From Candidatus Methanophagales archaeon (lineage in GTDB: Archaea; Halobacteriota; Syntropharchaeia; Alkanophagales; Methanospirareceae): a stretch of 10,486 bases of DNA. The translations under genes were made by a program, and so were the position numbers. The notes under the pieces are model-generated. The model had not been told where the DNA came from and searched no databases. It saw nothing but the letters and a program-made list of their open reading frames with translations. Within the stretch, counting starts at the first letter, position 1; the number at the start of each line of letters is the position of its first letter. Location: the NCBI GenBank assembly GCA_021161765.1, contig JAGGZZ010000183.1, forward strand, positions 1 through 10,486, in the 5' to 3' direction. Below, in pieces: positions 1 through 7,015 of the stretch.

Positions 1-1364
1 TTATTATACCGAACCTCGTAAAAAATTCCACAGGATTCGTCAGAATAGGTGCATTCCAAATAGAAAATCCCGGGCTAAACGGTTCTGTACTTATAGCAAA
101 ACTGAAGCTCAGGGCAATCGGCAAGCCAGGCGACATCAGTCCTTTGAACATTATCGTGAATGAACTCAAAGATGCAACTTTTCAAGGCAATGATATTCCT
201 TATACCATAACCAGTGGGACGTTCACAATCACCTCAGCTATCGACAACGCCCCTCCGGTAATCACCATTACATTCCCAATAAATGGTTCCACTCTCGGCA
301 TTCTAAACAACTCAGTTATTGGACGTATCACGAGCGAAAGCGAACTTGCGGTTGCAAAACTAACACTCAATGACGAATTTGTAACGGCATTAAACAAAGG
401 ATGCTTCAACGTAAAAGTAAACTATAGAGCAAACGAAACGAATGAGATAGAAGTTTTTGCAAGGGATAAAGCGGGGAATGCAAACACCAGCCAGGTGCTG
501 GTTAACGTGCTGCCAAATATTGCCGTTGTGAATAAGACCGCGATAGCGAATCGAACCGTAGAGATAACCGAGGCGAAAAACGCTACAAATACTGCAATTG
601 AACTTAATACAACGAAAGCAGCAAATGTAAGTGTAACAATAAACGCGAACACAAACGCATCGGCATTGAACGCGACACCTGCAACGAGCGCTTATGGACT
701 TGCACAAAACCAGCATTCGCTTGAAAAATATATAGACATAAATGTAACGGGTATTGGCAGGGCTAACCTCAGCTTTGTTTCTCTGTACCTTTACTACACT
801 ATTGCTGACCTCGATAGAAATGGGGACGGAGACGCTGACGACCCGGGGGATTTAAATGAGACCGCACTGAACATATACTGGTTCAATCCAAACACGAGCT
901 TATGGATGCCACTGGGACCTGGAGCTGGTGCAGATGGGAAACCAGATTATACTGTTTTCGGAGGGCCAAAAGTTATAGACAGCGAGAGGAACAAAACGGA
1001 AAAATATGTTAAAGTAACTCTAAATCACTTCTCAACTTTTGCTCTGGTTGCTGAGAAGATACCCGCACCTGTAACTCCTACTCCTACTCCTACTCCAACA
1101 CCGTTACCCAAAGGAGGCAGAGGCGTTGGCACTCCATCTCCAACTTCCACTCTCACACCCACTCTGATACCGGCTGAAGCACCAACGCTTGCCCCGACCG
1201 TTACGCCGTCAGTAATACCAACTCAAACTTCTGCTCCGGCAATACCAACATCACCAGATGTACCGTTTTCGGCGGTAAAATGGCTCATAAGGATAGTAGC
1301 GATAGCAATAGCAATAGTCGCTTCGGCGATAATCGTATCAGCGGCCTATTATCACTATCTATAA
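1..1364 (+). CDS. Surface protein with cohesin and Ig-like domains, C-terminal membrane anchor (5' partial)
   Basis: The reading frame is open from position 3 and enters from outside the window; the TTG at 144 is not needed as a start. About 453 residues are visible. Positions 3-240 resemble the second half of a cohesin domain (NPGLNGSVLIAKLKLRAIG, then PYTITSGTFTI), the fold that binds dockerins. Positions about 250-513 read as an Ig-like domain. Positions 523-690 are crowded with N-glycosylation sequons. Positions 717-1056 form a further beta-rich domain with a calcium-loop-like stretch, DRNGDGDADDPGD. A Pro/Thr linker (1062-1260) and one hydrophobic helix (about 1278-1362) follow, so the protein is probably held in the membrane with its domains outside. 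The binding partner is unknown; no dockerin is visible in the window. It ends 95 bases before the next gene. Domain calls are from sequence pattern only. Confidence 0.8.
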   Translation, partial: IIPNLVKNSTGFVRIGAFQIENPGLNGSVLIAKLKLRAIGKPGDISPLNIIVNELKDATFQGNDIPYTITSGTFTITSAIDNAPPVITITFPINGSTLGILNNSVIGRITSESELAVAKLTLNDEFVTALNKGCFNVKVNYRANETNEIEVFARDKAGNANTSQVLVNVLPNIAVVNKTAIANRTVEITEAKNATNTAIELNTTKAANVSVTINANTNASALNATPATSAYGLAQNQHSLEKYIDINVTGIGRANLSFVSLYLYYTIADLDRNGDGDADDPGDLNETALNIYWFNPNTSLWMPLGPGAGADGKPDYTVFGGPKVIDSERNKTEKYVKVTLNHFSTFALVAEKIPAPVTPTPTPTPTPLPKGGRGVGTPSPTSTLTPTLIPAEAPTLAPTVTPSVIPTQTSAPAIPTSPDVPFSAVKWLIRIVAIAIAIVASAIIVSAAYYHYL

Positions 1365-1388
1365 TAGGATGCAGCGTGAAAAAAAGAG

Positions 1389-1411
1389 AAAAATAAATTA
1401 TTGACACAGAT
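1389..1411 (+). repeat. 23-base repeat, copy 1
   Basis: This AT-rich stretch ending in TTGACACAGAT is identical over 23 bases to positions 6321-6343. It lies between the cohesin-type gene and the start at 1460, just upstream of that gene's TATA box. Its function is unknown; it may be a dispersed intergenic repeat. Confidence 0.85.
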
Positions 1412-1417
1412 GACTTA

Positions 1418-1440
1418 CCGAAAACCTTTTATACTGATAC
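1418..1440 (+). promoter_or_regulatory. Probable archaeal promoter (BRE plus TATA) for the 1460 gene
   Basis: A purine-rich BRE-like stretch, CCGAAAA (1419-1425), is followed by TTTTATAC (1427-1434), centred about 29 bases before the ATG at 1460. That spacing leaves almost no leader, and there is no Shine-Dalgarno sequence before 1460, so a leaderless or nearly leaderless transcript is likely. Confidence 0.6.
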
Positions 1441-1459
1441 CAATAATCTGTCATATACT

Positions 1460-2503
1460 ATGAACCCGAGGAACTTTACACGGACAAGCGCAATGCCGAT
1501 AATTCTGACGATGTTCCTTTTAATAGCTATCACGCTCACAAGTGCAGAAGTAACGGAATTGAATGTCCCTTCTGAAGTTGTGCAAGGTGAGACGTTATCA
1601 ATATCAGGAAAGGCATCGGCAGACGAAGTGGTATGGATAGGTTCCTCATTTGAGATTGCATTGCCTGTTTCTGATGGGAAATACTGTCGCGAGTTCAACG
1701 GCATTCACTTCCCTGCGGGTGAAAAGGTATTCTCGGTAACCGCAGAGAACATAAAGAATATCCGAATATCAATATACCCTGTAGGTTGGTGGACGATTGA
1801 ATATCCTCAGGAGGGACCTCTAAATGCAACCAACGGTACAGCCACGATTTCTGTGTCGTTTCCGGTGACCTGGAATGGTATAACTATTGATATCAGCGGC
1901 AAGAAAAATGTTAAGGTATATGGCGATGCCGCAGAGGATGCGACCGCAGTAACCCTGAAAGTTGCCACGTCAAAAAAAGTGATTGCTGATTCAACCGGCG
2001 ATTTTGAACTCGATATAAATACCGGGGGAGTCCCGCTTGGTGAATTTTTGATAACTGCGGGGGGGATAGAAAAAACAGTTCACATAAAAACACCTGTATT
2101 CGACACAGGCTCGCCGGGGAATCCCTACCCAAGCATCTCCGGCACGCATTACGGAGCAATCATACCAAATCAAACGATAGCCGTGCATAGGGTTTACACG
2201 TATCCATGCCCGGGAACGGGAGGGCATTCGGAATATATAAGAATAGAGAATAAATGTACTGGTTGGAATGTAACAGCAAGATGGGAGGGATATGGTGGAG
2301 ACTGGCACAATATCACCTTCGATGAAAGTTTCACATTACAACCCGGTGTGGAATATAATTACACCCTCATAACAGGTTCTTATCCGCAGATAATACATCA
2401 GCATGTGGCAAACGTAACCGGTGGAGCAATCACCTGCACGGAGTTCATAGATGCAAATGGAAAGATATATAATGATTGGATACCAGCTATTATATTAAGC
2501 TAA
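1460..2503 (+). CDS. Secreted two-module surface protein
   Basis: 347 residues. Residues 1-28 are a signal peptide (basic start, hydrophobic core, cut near TSA-EVT). Module A (29-210) starts VTELNVPSEVVQGETLSISGKAS and is a beta-sandwich-like domain shared with the next gene. Module B (218-347) starts SPGNPYPSISGTH and holds YTYPCPGTGGH, GDWHNITFDESF and FIDANGKIYNDWIP, with cysteines at 250, 266 and 326 that could form a disulfide. From memory, both modules recur in secreted proteins of ANME-1 and related archaea; no biochemical role is known to me. There is no anchor or sorting tail, so it is probably released or held by a partner. Only 20 bases separate it from the paralogue downstream, implying one transcript. 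The ATG is supported by the signal peptide and TATA spacing. Confidence 0.85.
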   Translation: MNPRNFTRTSAMPIILTMFLLIAITLTSAEVTELNVPSEVVQGETLSISGKASADEVVWIGSSFEIALPVSDGKYCREFNGIHFPAGEKVFSVTAENIKNIRISIYPVGWWTIEYPQEGPLNATNGTATISVSFPVTWNGITIDISGKKNVKVYGDAAEDATAVTLKVATSKKVIADSTGDFELDINTGGVPLGEFLITAGGIEKTVHIKTPVFDTGSPGNPYPSISGTHYGAIIPNQTIAVHRVYTYPCPGTGGHSEYIRIENKCTGWNVTARWEGYGGDWHNITFDESFTLQPGVEYNYTLITGSYPQIIHQHVANVTGGAITCTEFIDANGKIYNDWIPAIILS

Positions 2504-2510
2504 AAGTAAT

Positions 2511-2523
2511 AGGAGTGGTTGAG
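2511..2523 (+). promoter_or_regulatory. Shine-Dalgarno fixing the start at 2524
   Basis: AGGAG at 2511-2515 lies 8 bases before the ATG at 2524. This favours 2524 over the in-frame TTG at 2476, which would overlap the upstream gene and spoil the signal peptide. The second gene is thus internally initiated on an operon message, unlike the apparently leaderless first gene. Confidence 0.75.
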
Positions 2524-3609
2524 ATGATTGATAAGAAACATATTGGATTGGTATCGTGTGTTGGTCTGTTGTTACTGTATGTGTTTATTGGTATGGCTTC
2601 TGTAACGATCTCCAGTGCAAGCGTGACTGAATTGAATGTCCCATCCTGGGTTGTGCAAGGTGAAGAGGTGTCAATATCCGGGAAGGCATTGGCAAACGAA
2701 GAGGTATGGATAGGTTCTTCATTTGAGATCTCATTACCGGTTTCGGATGGAAGATATAATGAGAAGTTCAAAGGTATCAATTTTCCAGAGGGCGAAAAAA
2801 AAATTTCGGTACGGGCTGAAAACATAAAAAATATTAAAATGTCGATTTCGCCGTTTACAGCTACATGCGACGGAGAGACGATTAAGGTTACTCTTTGGCC
2901 GATACCGATACCGCTGGTAGAAAGACCTCTGAAAATAATAAATGGCGTTGTAACACTTTCTTTTTCTTTTCCAATGACGGTATCCGGGACTGAAATAGAC
3001 ATACCGTCGGGCAAGAGGGATATCGAAATATCTGGCGATGCCACAGAGGACGCGACCGTAGTAACCCTGAAAGTTGCCACATCAATAAAAGTGATTGCTG
3101 ATTCAAACGGCGATTTTGAACTCGATATAAATACCGGGGGAGTCCCGCTCGGTGAATTTTTGATTACCGCGGGAGGGATAGAGAAGACGGTTGAGGTAGT
3201 ATTGACAGAACCAACGCCAACGCCTACACCAACACCCTCGCCTTCCCCCAGCCCAACACCCACTCCAACGCCTACACCAACACCGACATCTAATGGCGGA
3301 GATGGAAGTGGGAATGAAGATGGTACACCCGACACCACGCCCACACCTTCACCAACTCCTACGTCCACATCCACGCCAACGGCAACCCCTGCTCCTACGG
3401 CAACTCCTGCTGCGGCATCGCCGACTGTAACGCCTGCGGCACCGGCAACTGTAACGCCAAGTCCATCACCACAAAGTAAAACAAACCAGTCCCCGCGGGA
3501 AACAACAAAAAAACCATTTCTCATTCCGGGTTTTGACTTGATTGGATGTATAGCAGCCCTAATCATACTTGCTACGCTTAAAAAGAGACGTTTGAAGAAG
3601 AGGCAATAA
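2524..3609 (+). CDS. Surface protein with Pro/Thr linker and PGF-CTERM sorting tail, paralogue of the 1460 product
   Basis: 361 residues. Residues 1-32 are a signal peptide, and residues 34-225 repeat module A of the preceding protein (VTELNVPSWVVQGEEVSISGKAL). Module B is absent. In its place is a low-complexity linker (229-330) of TP and SP repeats with a short GGDGSGNEDG spacer. The tail PFLIPGFDLIGCIAALIILATLKKRR fits the PGF-CTERM pattern: PGF at 335-337, a hydrophobic stretch to about 352, then basic residues. In characterised archaea (Haloferax) archaeosortase ArtA processes such proteins and they are lipid-anchored; that this happens here is inference. The linker is a likely O-glycosylated stalk through the S-layer. 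It probably displays module A at the cell surface, while its operon partner is secreted free. Confidence 0.85.
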   Translation: MIDKKHIGLVSCVGLLLLYVFIGMASVTISSASVTELNVPSWVVQGEEVSISGKALANEEVWIGSSFEISLPVSDGRYNEKFKGINFPEGEKKISVRAENIKNIKMSISPFTATCDGETIKVTLWPIPIPLVERPLKIINGVVTLSFSFPMTVSGTEIDIPSGKRDIEISGDATEDATVVTLKVATSIKVIADSNGDFELDINTGGVPLGEFLITAGGIEKTVEVVLTEPTPTPTPTPSPSPSPTPTPTPTPTPTSNGGDGSGNEDGTPDTTPTPSPTPTSTSTPTATPAPTATPAAASPTVTPAAPATVTPSPSPQSKTNQSPRETTKKPFLIPGFDLIGCIAALIILATLKKRRLKKRQ

Positions 3610-3616
3610 GTTTTAT

Positions 3617-3624
3617 AAGGGGGA
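3617..3624 (+). promoter_or_regulatory. Shine-Dalgarno for the acylphosphatase-like gene
   Basis: TAAGGGGG ends 6 bases before the ATG at 3631, and the preceding gene stops only 21 bases upstream. The broken gene therefore kept a strong ribosome binding site and was probably the third gene of the 1460-2524 operon. Confidence 0.7.
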
Positions 3625-3630
3625 TACAAG

Positions 3631-4482
3631 ATGAAAAGGGCAATTATCATCGTAAAAGGAAGGGTGCAGCGGGTTGGGTACCGGGACTTAGTAGCTGACT
3701 GGGCGATGGACCTGGGCGTAGTTGGTTTCGTTGAAAAACCAGCCAGATAGAACTGTAAAGATAATTGCAGAAGGAGAGGGGGAAATCTTGGAGGAGTTTG
3801 TCAAGAAAGCACAGCCACAGCCGGACCGGAGGATGATCCTCTGATAAGAATAACGCAGGTTGACGTAGAGTATGAAAAAGCAACAGGAGAATTCGAGTTC
3901 TTCGGGATAAAGAGAGGGAGCTCCGAAGATGAGACTGCCGAGAAGCTGGATACTGCTGCAAAATCGTTGAAGGAGTTGATTAAGACAACTGCGATGATGA
4001 ACGAGAACCTTGGCAATAAGATCGATGCCGGCAGGGAGGAAATAAGTTCCATCATAAAGAGCGGAAACGAGATGCTTGCCGCAAAGCGGGATGTGATGAT
4101 TGAGAAGCAGGACCAGATGCGGGAGAAACAAGCTCAAACTATCACTATCACAAAAAGTGGCGTTGATGAAGCGCGCGAATTCAGAACAGAAACCCGAGAT
4201 AATTTCACATCCTTGCGCGAAGATTATGGACGGATTAGCGAAAATATAGAAAAGCTAATCCAGAGCATAGATAGAACGTCAAAGAACACAGAAAGAATGC
4301 TGGATGAGATGAAAGAAGAGCGTAAAGAATACAGGGAATTTGTCCAGGAAAACCGACCAGAACTTGCAGAAGTTGCGAGCATCACAGTAGAGGAGAAGGA
4401 ATACGAAGAAGATATAATGACACTTGAGGAGTTTTCCAGCGTGCTCTCCAGATGGCAAGAAGATTGCCTTCGTCTCGAATAG
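3631..4482 (+). pseudogene. Acylphosphatase domain plus coiled-coil protein, broken by two compensating frameshifts
   Basis: The gene starts MKRAIIIVKGRVQRVGYRDLV, the acylphosphatase signature with the phosphate-binding loop and catalytic Arg. It hits a stop at 3748-3750. Shifting frame at the A5 run (3734-3738) restores GFVEN, including the catalytic Asn, then QPDRTVKIIAEGEGEILEEFVKKA, which ends at a stop at 3842-3844. A second shift between about 3795 and 3840 returns to the first frame: LIRITQVDVEYEKATGEFEFFGIKRG, then a long charged helical, probably coiled-coil, region (about 3930-4430) to TAG at 4480. With both indels repaired it would be about 283 residues. The last residues (VLSRWQEDCLRLE) read out of frame through a TolB-like remnant, so the true C-terminus is lost or replaced. 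Acylphosphatases hydrolyse acyl phosphates; the coil suggests an assembly role instead, but this is a guess. Assembly error is the alternative. Confidence 0.75.
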
Positions 4483-4968
4483 GGATGGTGACAATGAGAT
4501 ATATGTGATGGATGCCGATGGAACAAATGTTAGGCAGTTAACAAATAATACAGCAGATGAGTGGGGACCTGACTGGTGTTGGGCGTCCACAGTTGAGCAA
4601 ATGGAATTGAATTCGAACTTGAAAGCATCAAAGTTTTTACGGAAAGGGTTTTTGATGTTTCGCCTTTCGATGTTCCTACCGAGGGTTACATTTTACTTGC
4701 CATAGACGCCAGTGTAATCTCTAAACACCCGTTGATACCCACAATGCAGAGGTTGAAATTCAGCTATGGGACAAAAACAACGTCACCGAATATGACCGAG
4801 ATGTTTCCTACTTAGGCGAGACAATAGCCAACAAAGAAAAAAGCTTTAGAGTCGTATTATACCATGATCAGCCAATAGCCTGGGAAGATAGCGCAACAAA
4901 ATTAATTTTCAGGAGTGATGAGCTTACCTACGTTGAAAACAATTATAACCGCTTTTATTATTATAACC
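4433..4968 (+). pseudogene. Remains of a TolB-like beta-propeller protein with an unidentified C-terminal domain
   Basis: In frame 2, positions 4433-4573 encode FPACSPDGKKIAFVSNRDG, then NEIYVMDADGTNVRQLTNN and ADEWGPDW. This is one complete WD40-like PD40 repeat of the TolB type, with the next repeat missing. In frame 1, 4597-4734 encodes ANGIEFELESIKVFTERVF followed by DVSPFDVPTEGYILLAIDA. In frame 3, 4725-4968 continues as TPVDTHNAEVEIQLWDKNN and then FRVVLYHDQPIAWEDSATK. The last two pieces fit one beta-rich extracellular-type domain with a single-base shift near 4722-4725. I do not recognise that domain. No start codon with a ribosome site precedes any piece, so this is a decayed fragment, probably joined to the end of the acylphosphatase/coil gene by a deletion. 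It abuts the 3' end of the opposite-strand UbiD gene. Confidence 0.7.
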
Positions 4969-6282
4969 TCATTTACGTTTGGAGGTGCCTGGTGCCACAT
5001 TTAATTCTCTTTTATACCTCTTTTCCTCTCCCAGCTCCTTCGTCGCATCTATCCCGAGTTTTGTTGTGACTCCATTTTCGGCGGATGGATCAAGTGACGA
5101 GCCCTTCGCACCGGATATGAACACCACATCCTCATCCCAACGAACCCGTGTCGCTATTGCATACTCCACATCATCCGGATTGAATATATCTATGTCTTCA
5201 TCAACTACGACAACACGTTTGAGGCTGGGATGTGCGGCGAACGCAGCGATAATCGCATTTTTCGGCTCTCCTTCCTTCTCTTTCTTTACCTGCACCACGG
5301 CATGCAAATAGCAACAGCCGCCTTCGGTTAAAAACACGTTCTTTACTCGTGCTACACGCTCTACTGCCCGGAACATCAAGGATTCGTAAGGCACACCCAT
5401 AAGCAGCTTGTGCTCTGCGCCTGAGGGTAGAATAGCATGATAAATCGCGTCTTTTCGCCGGTACATTCGTGTAAGCGTAATAACGGGCTCTTCACGTATC
5501 TGGTCATAAGTGCCCGTGATGTCAATAAAAGGGCCTTCTTTTGCTCGTGTTTCGCTTATGTAACCTTCCAGAACGATTTCTGCATGTGGAACCGCTACGC
5601 CATTAACCAGTTTGAAAAGCTCCACCGGTTCTTTTTTCAGTGCTGAGGCATAGTCAAACTCCTTACCCGGCGGGACCCTTGTAGAAGCAGCTAAAAGGAC
5701 TAACGGGTCTACTCCTATGGCGATTCCCACTTTTAAGTCCTCCCCTCTTTCTATCGCTTCGCGATGCATCTTATACAGGTGACGAGAAGGAACAAGCCTT
5801 GCCGCTAATCTTTTATCGTCCAGAACCATCAACCGATGAACGGATGCGTTCCTCACGCCATCCAATTCCGCAACGACTACGCCTCCCGTGATGTAAGCGC
5901 CACCATCACCCCTGAAATGGGTCAATATTGGTAACTCGCCTAAATTCGGCTCGCCGACCACTTCTTTTGTCGCCGAATCCTCAACTATCTTCACTTTTCC
6001 ATCGTCATTGTTCCCGCCTTCCGCGATTTTTGCCATAAATGGTGTGAGTTCGGCATAAGAGGTGCCAAGCATTTCTGCCAGTATTTGCCTCCCGCCAACT
6101 ACATTCATCATGACTTTGACGTTGTGCTGCATGCCATCAACAGAATGAAAAAGGACAGGCAGTTTGTTGCCTTTTCGTTCCAGCTCGGCATAAATATCTG
6201 CAACCTCGTATTTTGACGATACGTCACGCTCAATCTCTATTAACTTCCCTTCCTTCGCCATCCTATCTTTAAATTCTCTCAT
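4969..6282 (-). CDS. UbiD-family prenyl-FMN-dependent decarboxylase, possibly anhydromevalonate phosphate decarboxylase
   Basis: 437 residues, a complete UbiD-family protein. Recognisable stretches are GGAYITGGVVVAELDGVRN then NASVHRL (145-151) and RLAARL (158-163), the prFMN and metal-binding core; AEIVLEG (234-240), carrying the family's conserved acidic residues; DITGTYD (254-260); and HAILPSGAEHKLLMG (282-296). UbiD enzymes use prenylated FMN, made by UbiX (not in this window), for reversible decarboxylation. In archaea a UbiD homologue of about this size converts trans-anhydromevalonate phosphate to isopentenyl phosphate in the modified mevalonate pathway. That role is plausible but not proven here, since no AcnX or mevalonate gene is adjacent. 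It stands alone, converging with the relic at 4968 and diverging from the 6459 gene. No Shine-Dalgarno precedes the ATG. Confidence 0.85.
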   Translation of the reverse strand: MREFKDRMAKEGKLIEIERDVSSKYEVADIYAELERKGNKLPVLFHSVDGMQHNVKVMMNVVGGRQILAEMLGTSYAELTPFMAKIAEGGNNDDGKVKIVEDSATKEVVGEPNLGELPILTHFRGDGGAYITGGVVVAELDGVRNASVHRLMVLDDKRLAARLVPSRHLYKMHREAIERGEDLKVGIAIGVDPLVLLAASTRVPPGKEFDYASALKKEPVELFKLVNGVAVPHAEIVLEGYISETRAKEGPFIDITGTYDQIREEPVITLTRMYRRKDAIYHAILPSGAEHKLLMGVPYESLMFRAVERVARVKNVFLTEGGCCYLHAVVQVKKEKEGEPKNAIIAAFAAHPSLKRVVVVDEDIDIFNPDDVEYAIATRVRWDEDVVFISGAKGSSLDPSAENGVTTKLGIDATKELGEEKRYKRELNVAPGTSKRK

Positions 6283-6300
6283 TTTTTGGTTGCTAATTAA

Positions 6301-6310
6301 TGTTTAAATG
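6301..6310 (-). promoter_or_regulatory. Probable TATA element for the UbiD-family gene
   Basis: On the minus strand CATTTAAACA is centred about 23 bases before the ATG at 6282. With no ribosome binding site between, a leaderless transcript is the simplest reading. The call rests on spacing and composition only. Confidence 0.4.
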
Positions 6311-6320
6311 TACATGGCAT

Positions 6321-6343
6321 AAAAATAAATTATTGACACAGAT
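6321..6343 (+). repeat. 23-base repeat, copy 2
   Basis: Identical to 1389-1411. Here it is followed by two tandem 10-mers, CAGATTAACG and CAGATTAACA (6339-6358). It lies upstream of the minus-strand UbiD gene, in the opposite orientation relative to that gene from copy 1 relative to the 1460 gene. Confidence 0.85.
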
Positions 6344-6416
6344 TAACGCAGATTAACACGGACAAATGGTAAAAATCAACAATGTTAAACGCAAATAAAT
6401 CAGTGTAAATCTGTGT
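6336..6416. repeat. ACACAGATT-type imperfect inverted repeat
   Basis: ACACAGATT (6336-6344) is matched by AATCTGTGT (6408-6416), with a 63-base spacer and weaker pairing just beyond the arms. The element fills the divergent intergenic region between the UbiD gene and the 6459 gene. From memory, repeats of the CACAGATTAACACAGAT kind are scattered between genes in many archaeal and bacterial genomes without a settled function. Confidence 0.65.
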
Positions 6417-6448
6417 CTCAAATAGAAGGAAGTTATACGTTATATACA
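6406..6448 (+). promoter_or_regulatory. 43-base shared promoter block, copy 1 (6459 gene)
   Basis: Matches the minus-strand block 8125-8083 at 37 of 43 positions without gaps. It contains ATCTGTGTC, AATAGAAGG (6421-6429, a possible BRE region) and TTATAC (6433-6438). The TATA centre is about 24 bases before the ATG at 6459, so the transcript has little or no leader. The only purine-rich site, GAAGGA, is too far from the start to be a Shine-Dalgarno. Confidence 0.65.
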
Positions 6449-6458
6449 CAACAAGAAC

Positions 6459-6968
6459 ATGAAATCCAAAACCGCAATAAAAATACGAATGGGTGCTGCA
6501 TTAACGATACTGTTACTGGTGGTCGCCGTAGTTGTGTTTTCCGGGTATTTCGGCGACCATGACCAATCGGAGTTTGACCTGGAATTTAGTGATATTAAAG
6601 TAGAAAATCCAAAACCATCTCTATTAAGCAGCCACGTGGTAACAATTGACCCTGGCGAATCCGTTACCGTCTGCGTTACGGTGCAGAACAACGGAGAGGA
6701 GATTATTTATCGTGACGCTTACGGTGTTGGCATAGAGGTGGTCTACCCGAAGGAGGGCGCCAAATACTGGAAATTACCCGCAGAACGATTAATGGTGATA
6801 GATATGGGTCCAGGGGGAAGATCAAGTTATACCTTTAACGCATGGAACAGAAAAGAAAAACCGTTTACTGGAAACTTTAAAATACACGCCTATATCAGGT
6901 CAATTCAAACGGGTAATAAACTTGCTTGGAGTGAGAACGTGACCGTTGTATTAAAACCTCCTCAGTGA
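6459..6968 (+). CDS. Small membrane-anchored extracellular protein, function unknown
   Basis: 169 residues, not recognised as a named family. A basic N-terminus (MKSKTAIKIRMG) precedes one hydrophobic helix, about residues 11-30 (GAALTILLLVVAVVVFSGYF), so it is either an uncleaved type II anchor or a signal peptide. The remainder is outside: a short acidic segment (GDHDQSEFDLEF), then a beta-rich domain with VTIDPGESVTVCVTVQNNGEE and FTGNFKIHAYIRS, the pattern of CARDB-like or Ig-like domains of archaeal surface proteins. NVT near the end is a glycosylation sequon. It is monocistronic, divergent from the UbiD gene and convergent with the presenilin-like protease gene. Its promoter region closely resembles that of the protease. 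An alternative start at 6489 would shorten the basic region but keep the helix. Confidence 0.7.
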   Translation: MKSKTAIKIRMGAALTILLLVVAVVVFSGYFGDHDQSEFDLEFSDIKVENPKPSLLSSHVVTIDPGESVTVCVTVQNNGEEIIYRDAYGVGIEVVYPKEGAKYWKLPAERLMVIDMGPGGRSSYTFNAWNRKEKPFTGNFKIHAYIRSIQTGNKLAWSENVTVVLKPPQ

Positions 6969-7015
6969 TAATTGATAACCGTAGTGGGTACTATCTAAAA
7001 ATATAGCGTTTTATC

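Noticed and set aside
287..298. As residue positions in the protease: HAGLPFLN instead of a strict PAL motif, taken as a sign of inactivity
   Set aside because: Both catalytic Asp motifs are intact, and archaeal homologues vary at this site as far as I recall, so it is not good evidence of loss of function.
3210..3475. Short tandem repeats that could suggest a CRISPR or satellite array
   Set aside because: They are ACN-CCN codon repeats in frame with a TP/SP protein linker; there is no regular repeat-spacer pattern.
2490..3650. Long open frame on the minus strand rich in VGVGVG repeats
   Set aside because: It is the antisense of the Pro/Thr linker and module A of the surface protein, whose signal peptide, Shine-Dalgarno and sorting tail support the plus strand.
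3734..3844. Programmed ribosomal frameshifting in the acylphosphatase-like gene
   Set aside because: Two shifts in opposite directions within about 100 bases would be needed, with no clear stimulatory structure; recent decay or an assembly error is simpler.
4979..5311. Plus-strand open frame opposite the 3' end of the UbiD gene
   Set aside because: Ser/Thr-rich antisense of conserved UbiD sequence, without domain or ribosome site.
6336..6416. A CRISPR leader or attachment site around the tandem CAGATTAAC units
   Set aside because: Only two units, no spacers, no tRNA or integrase nearby.
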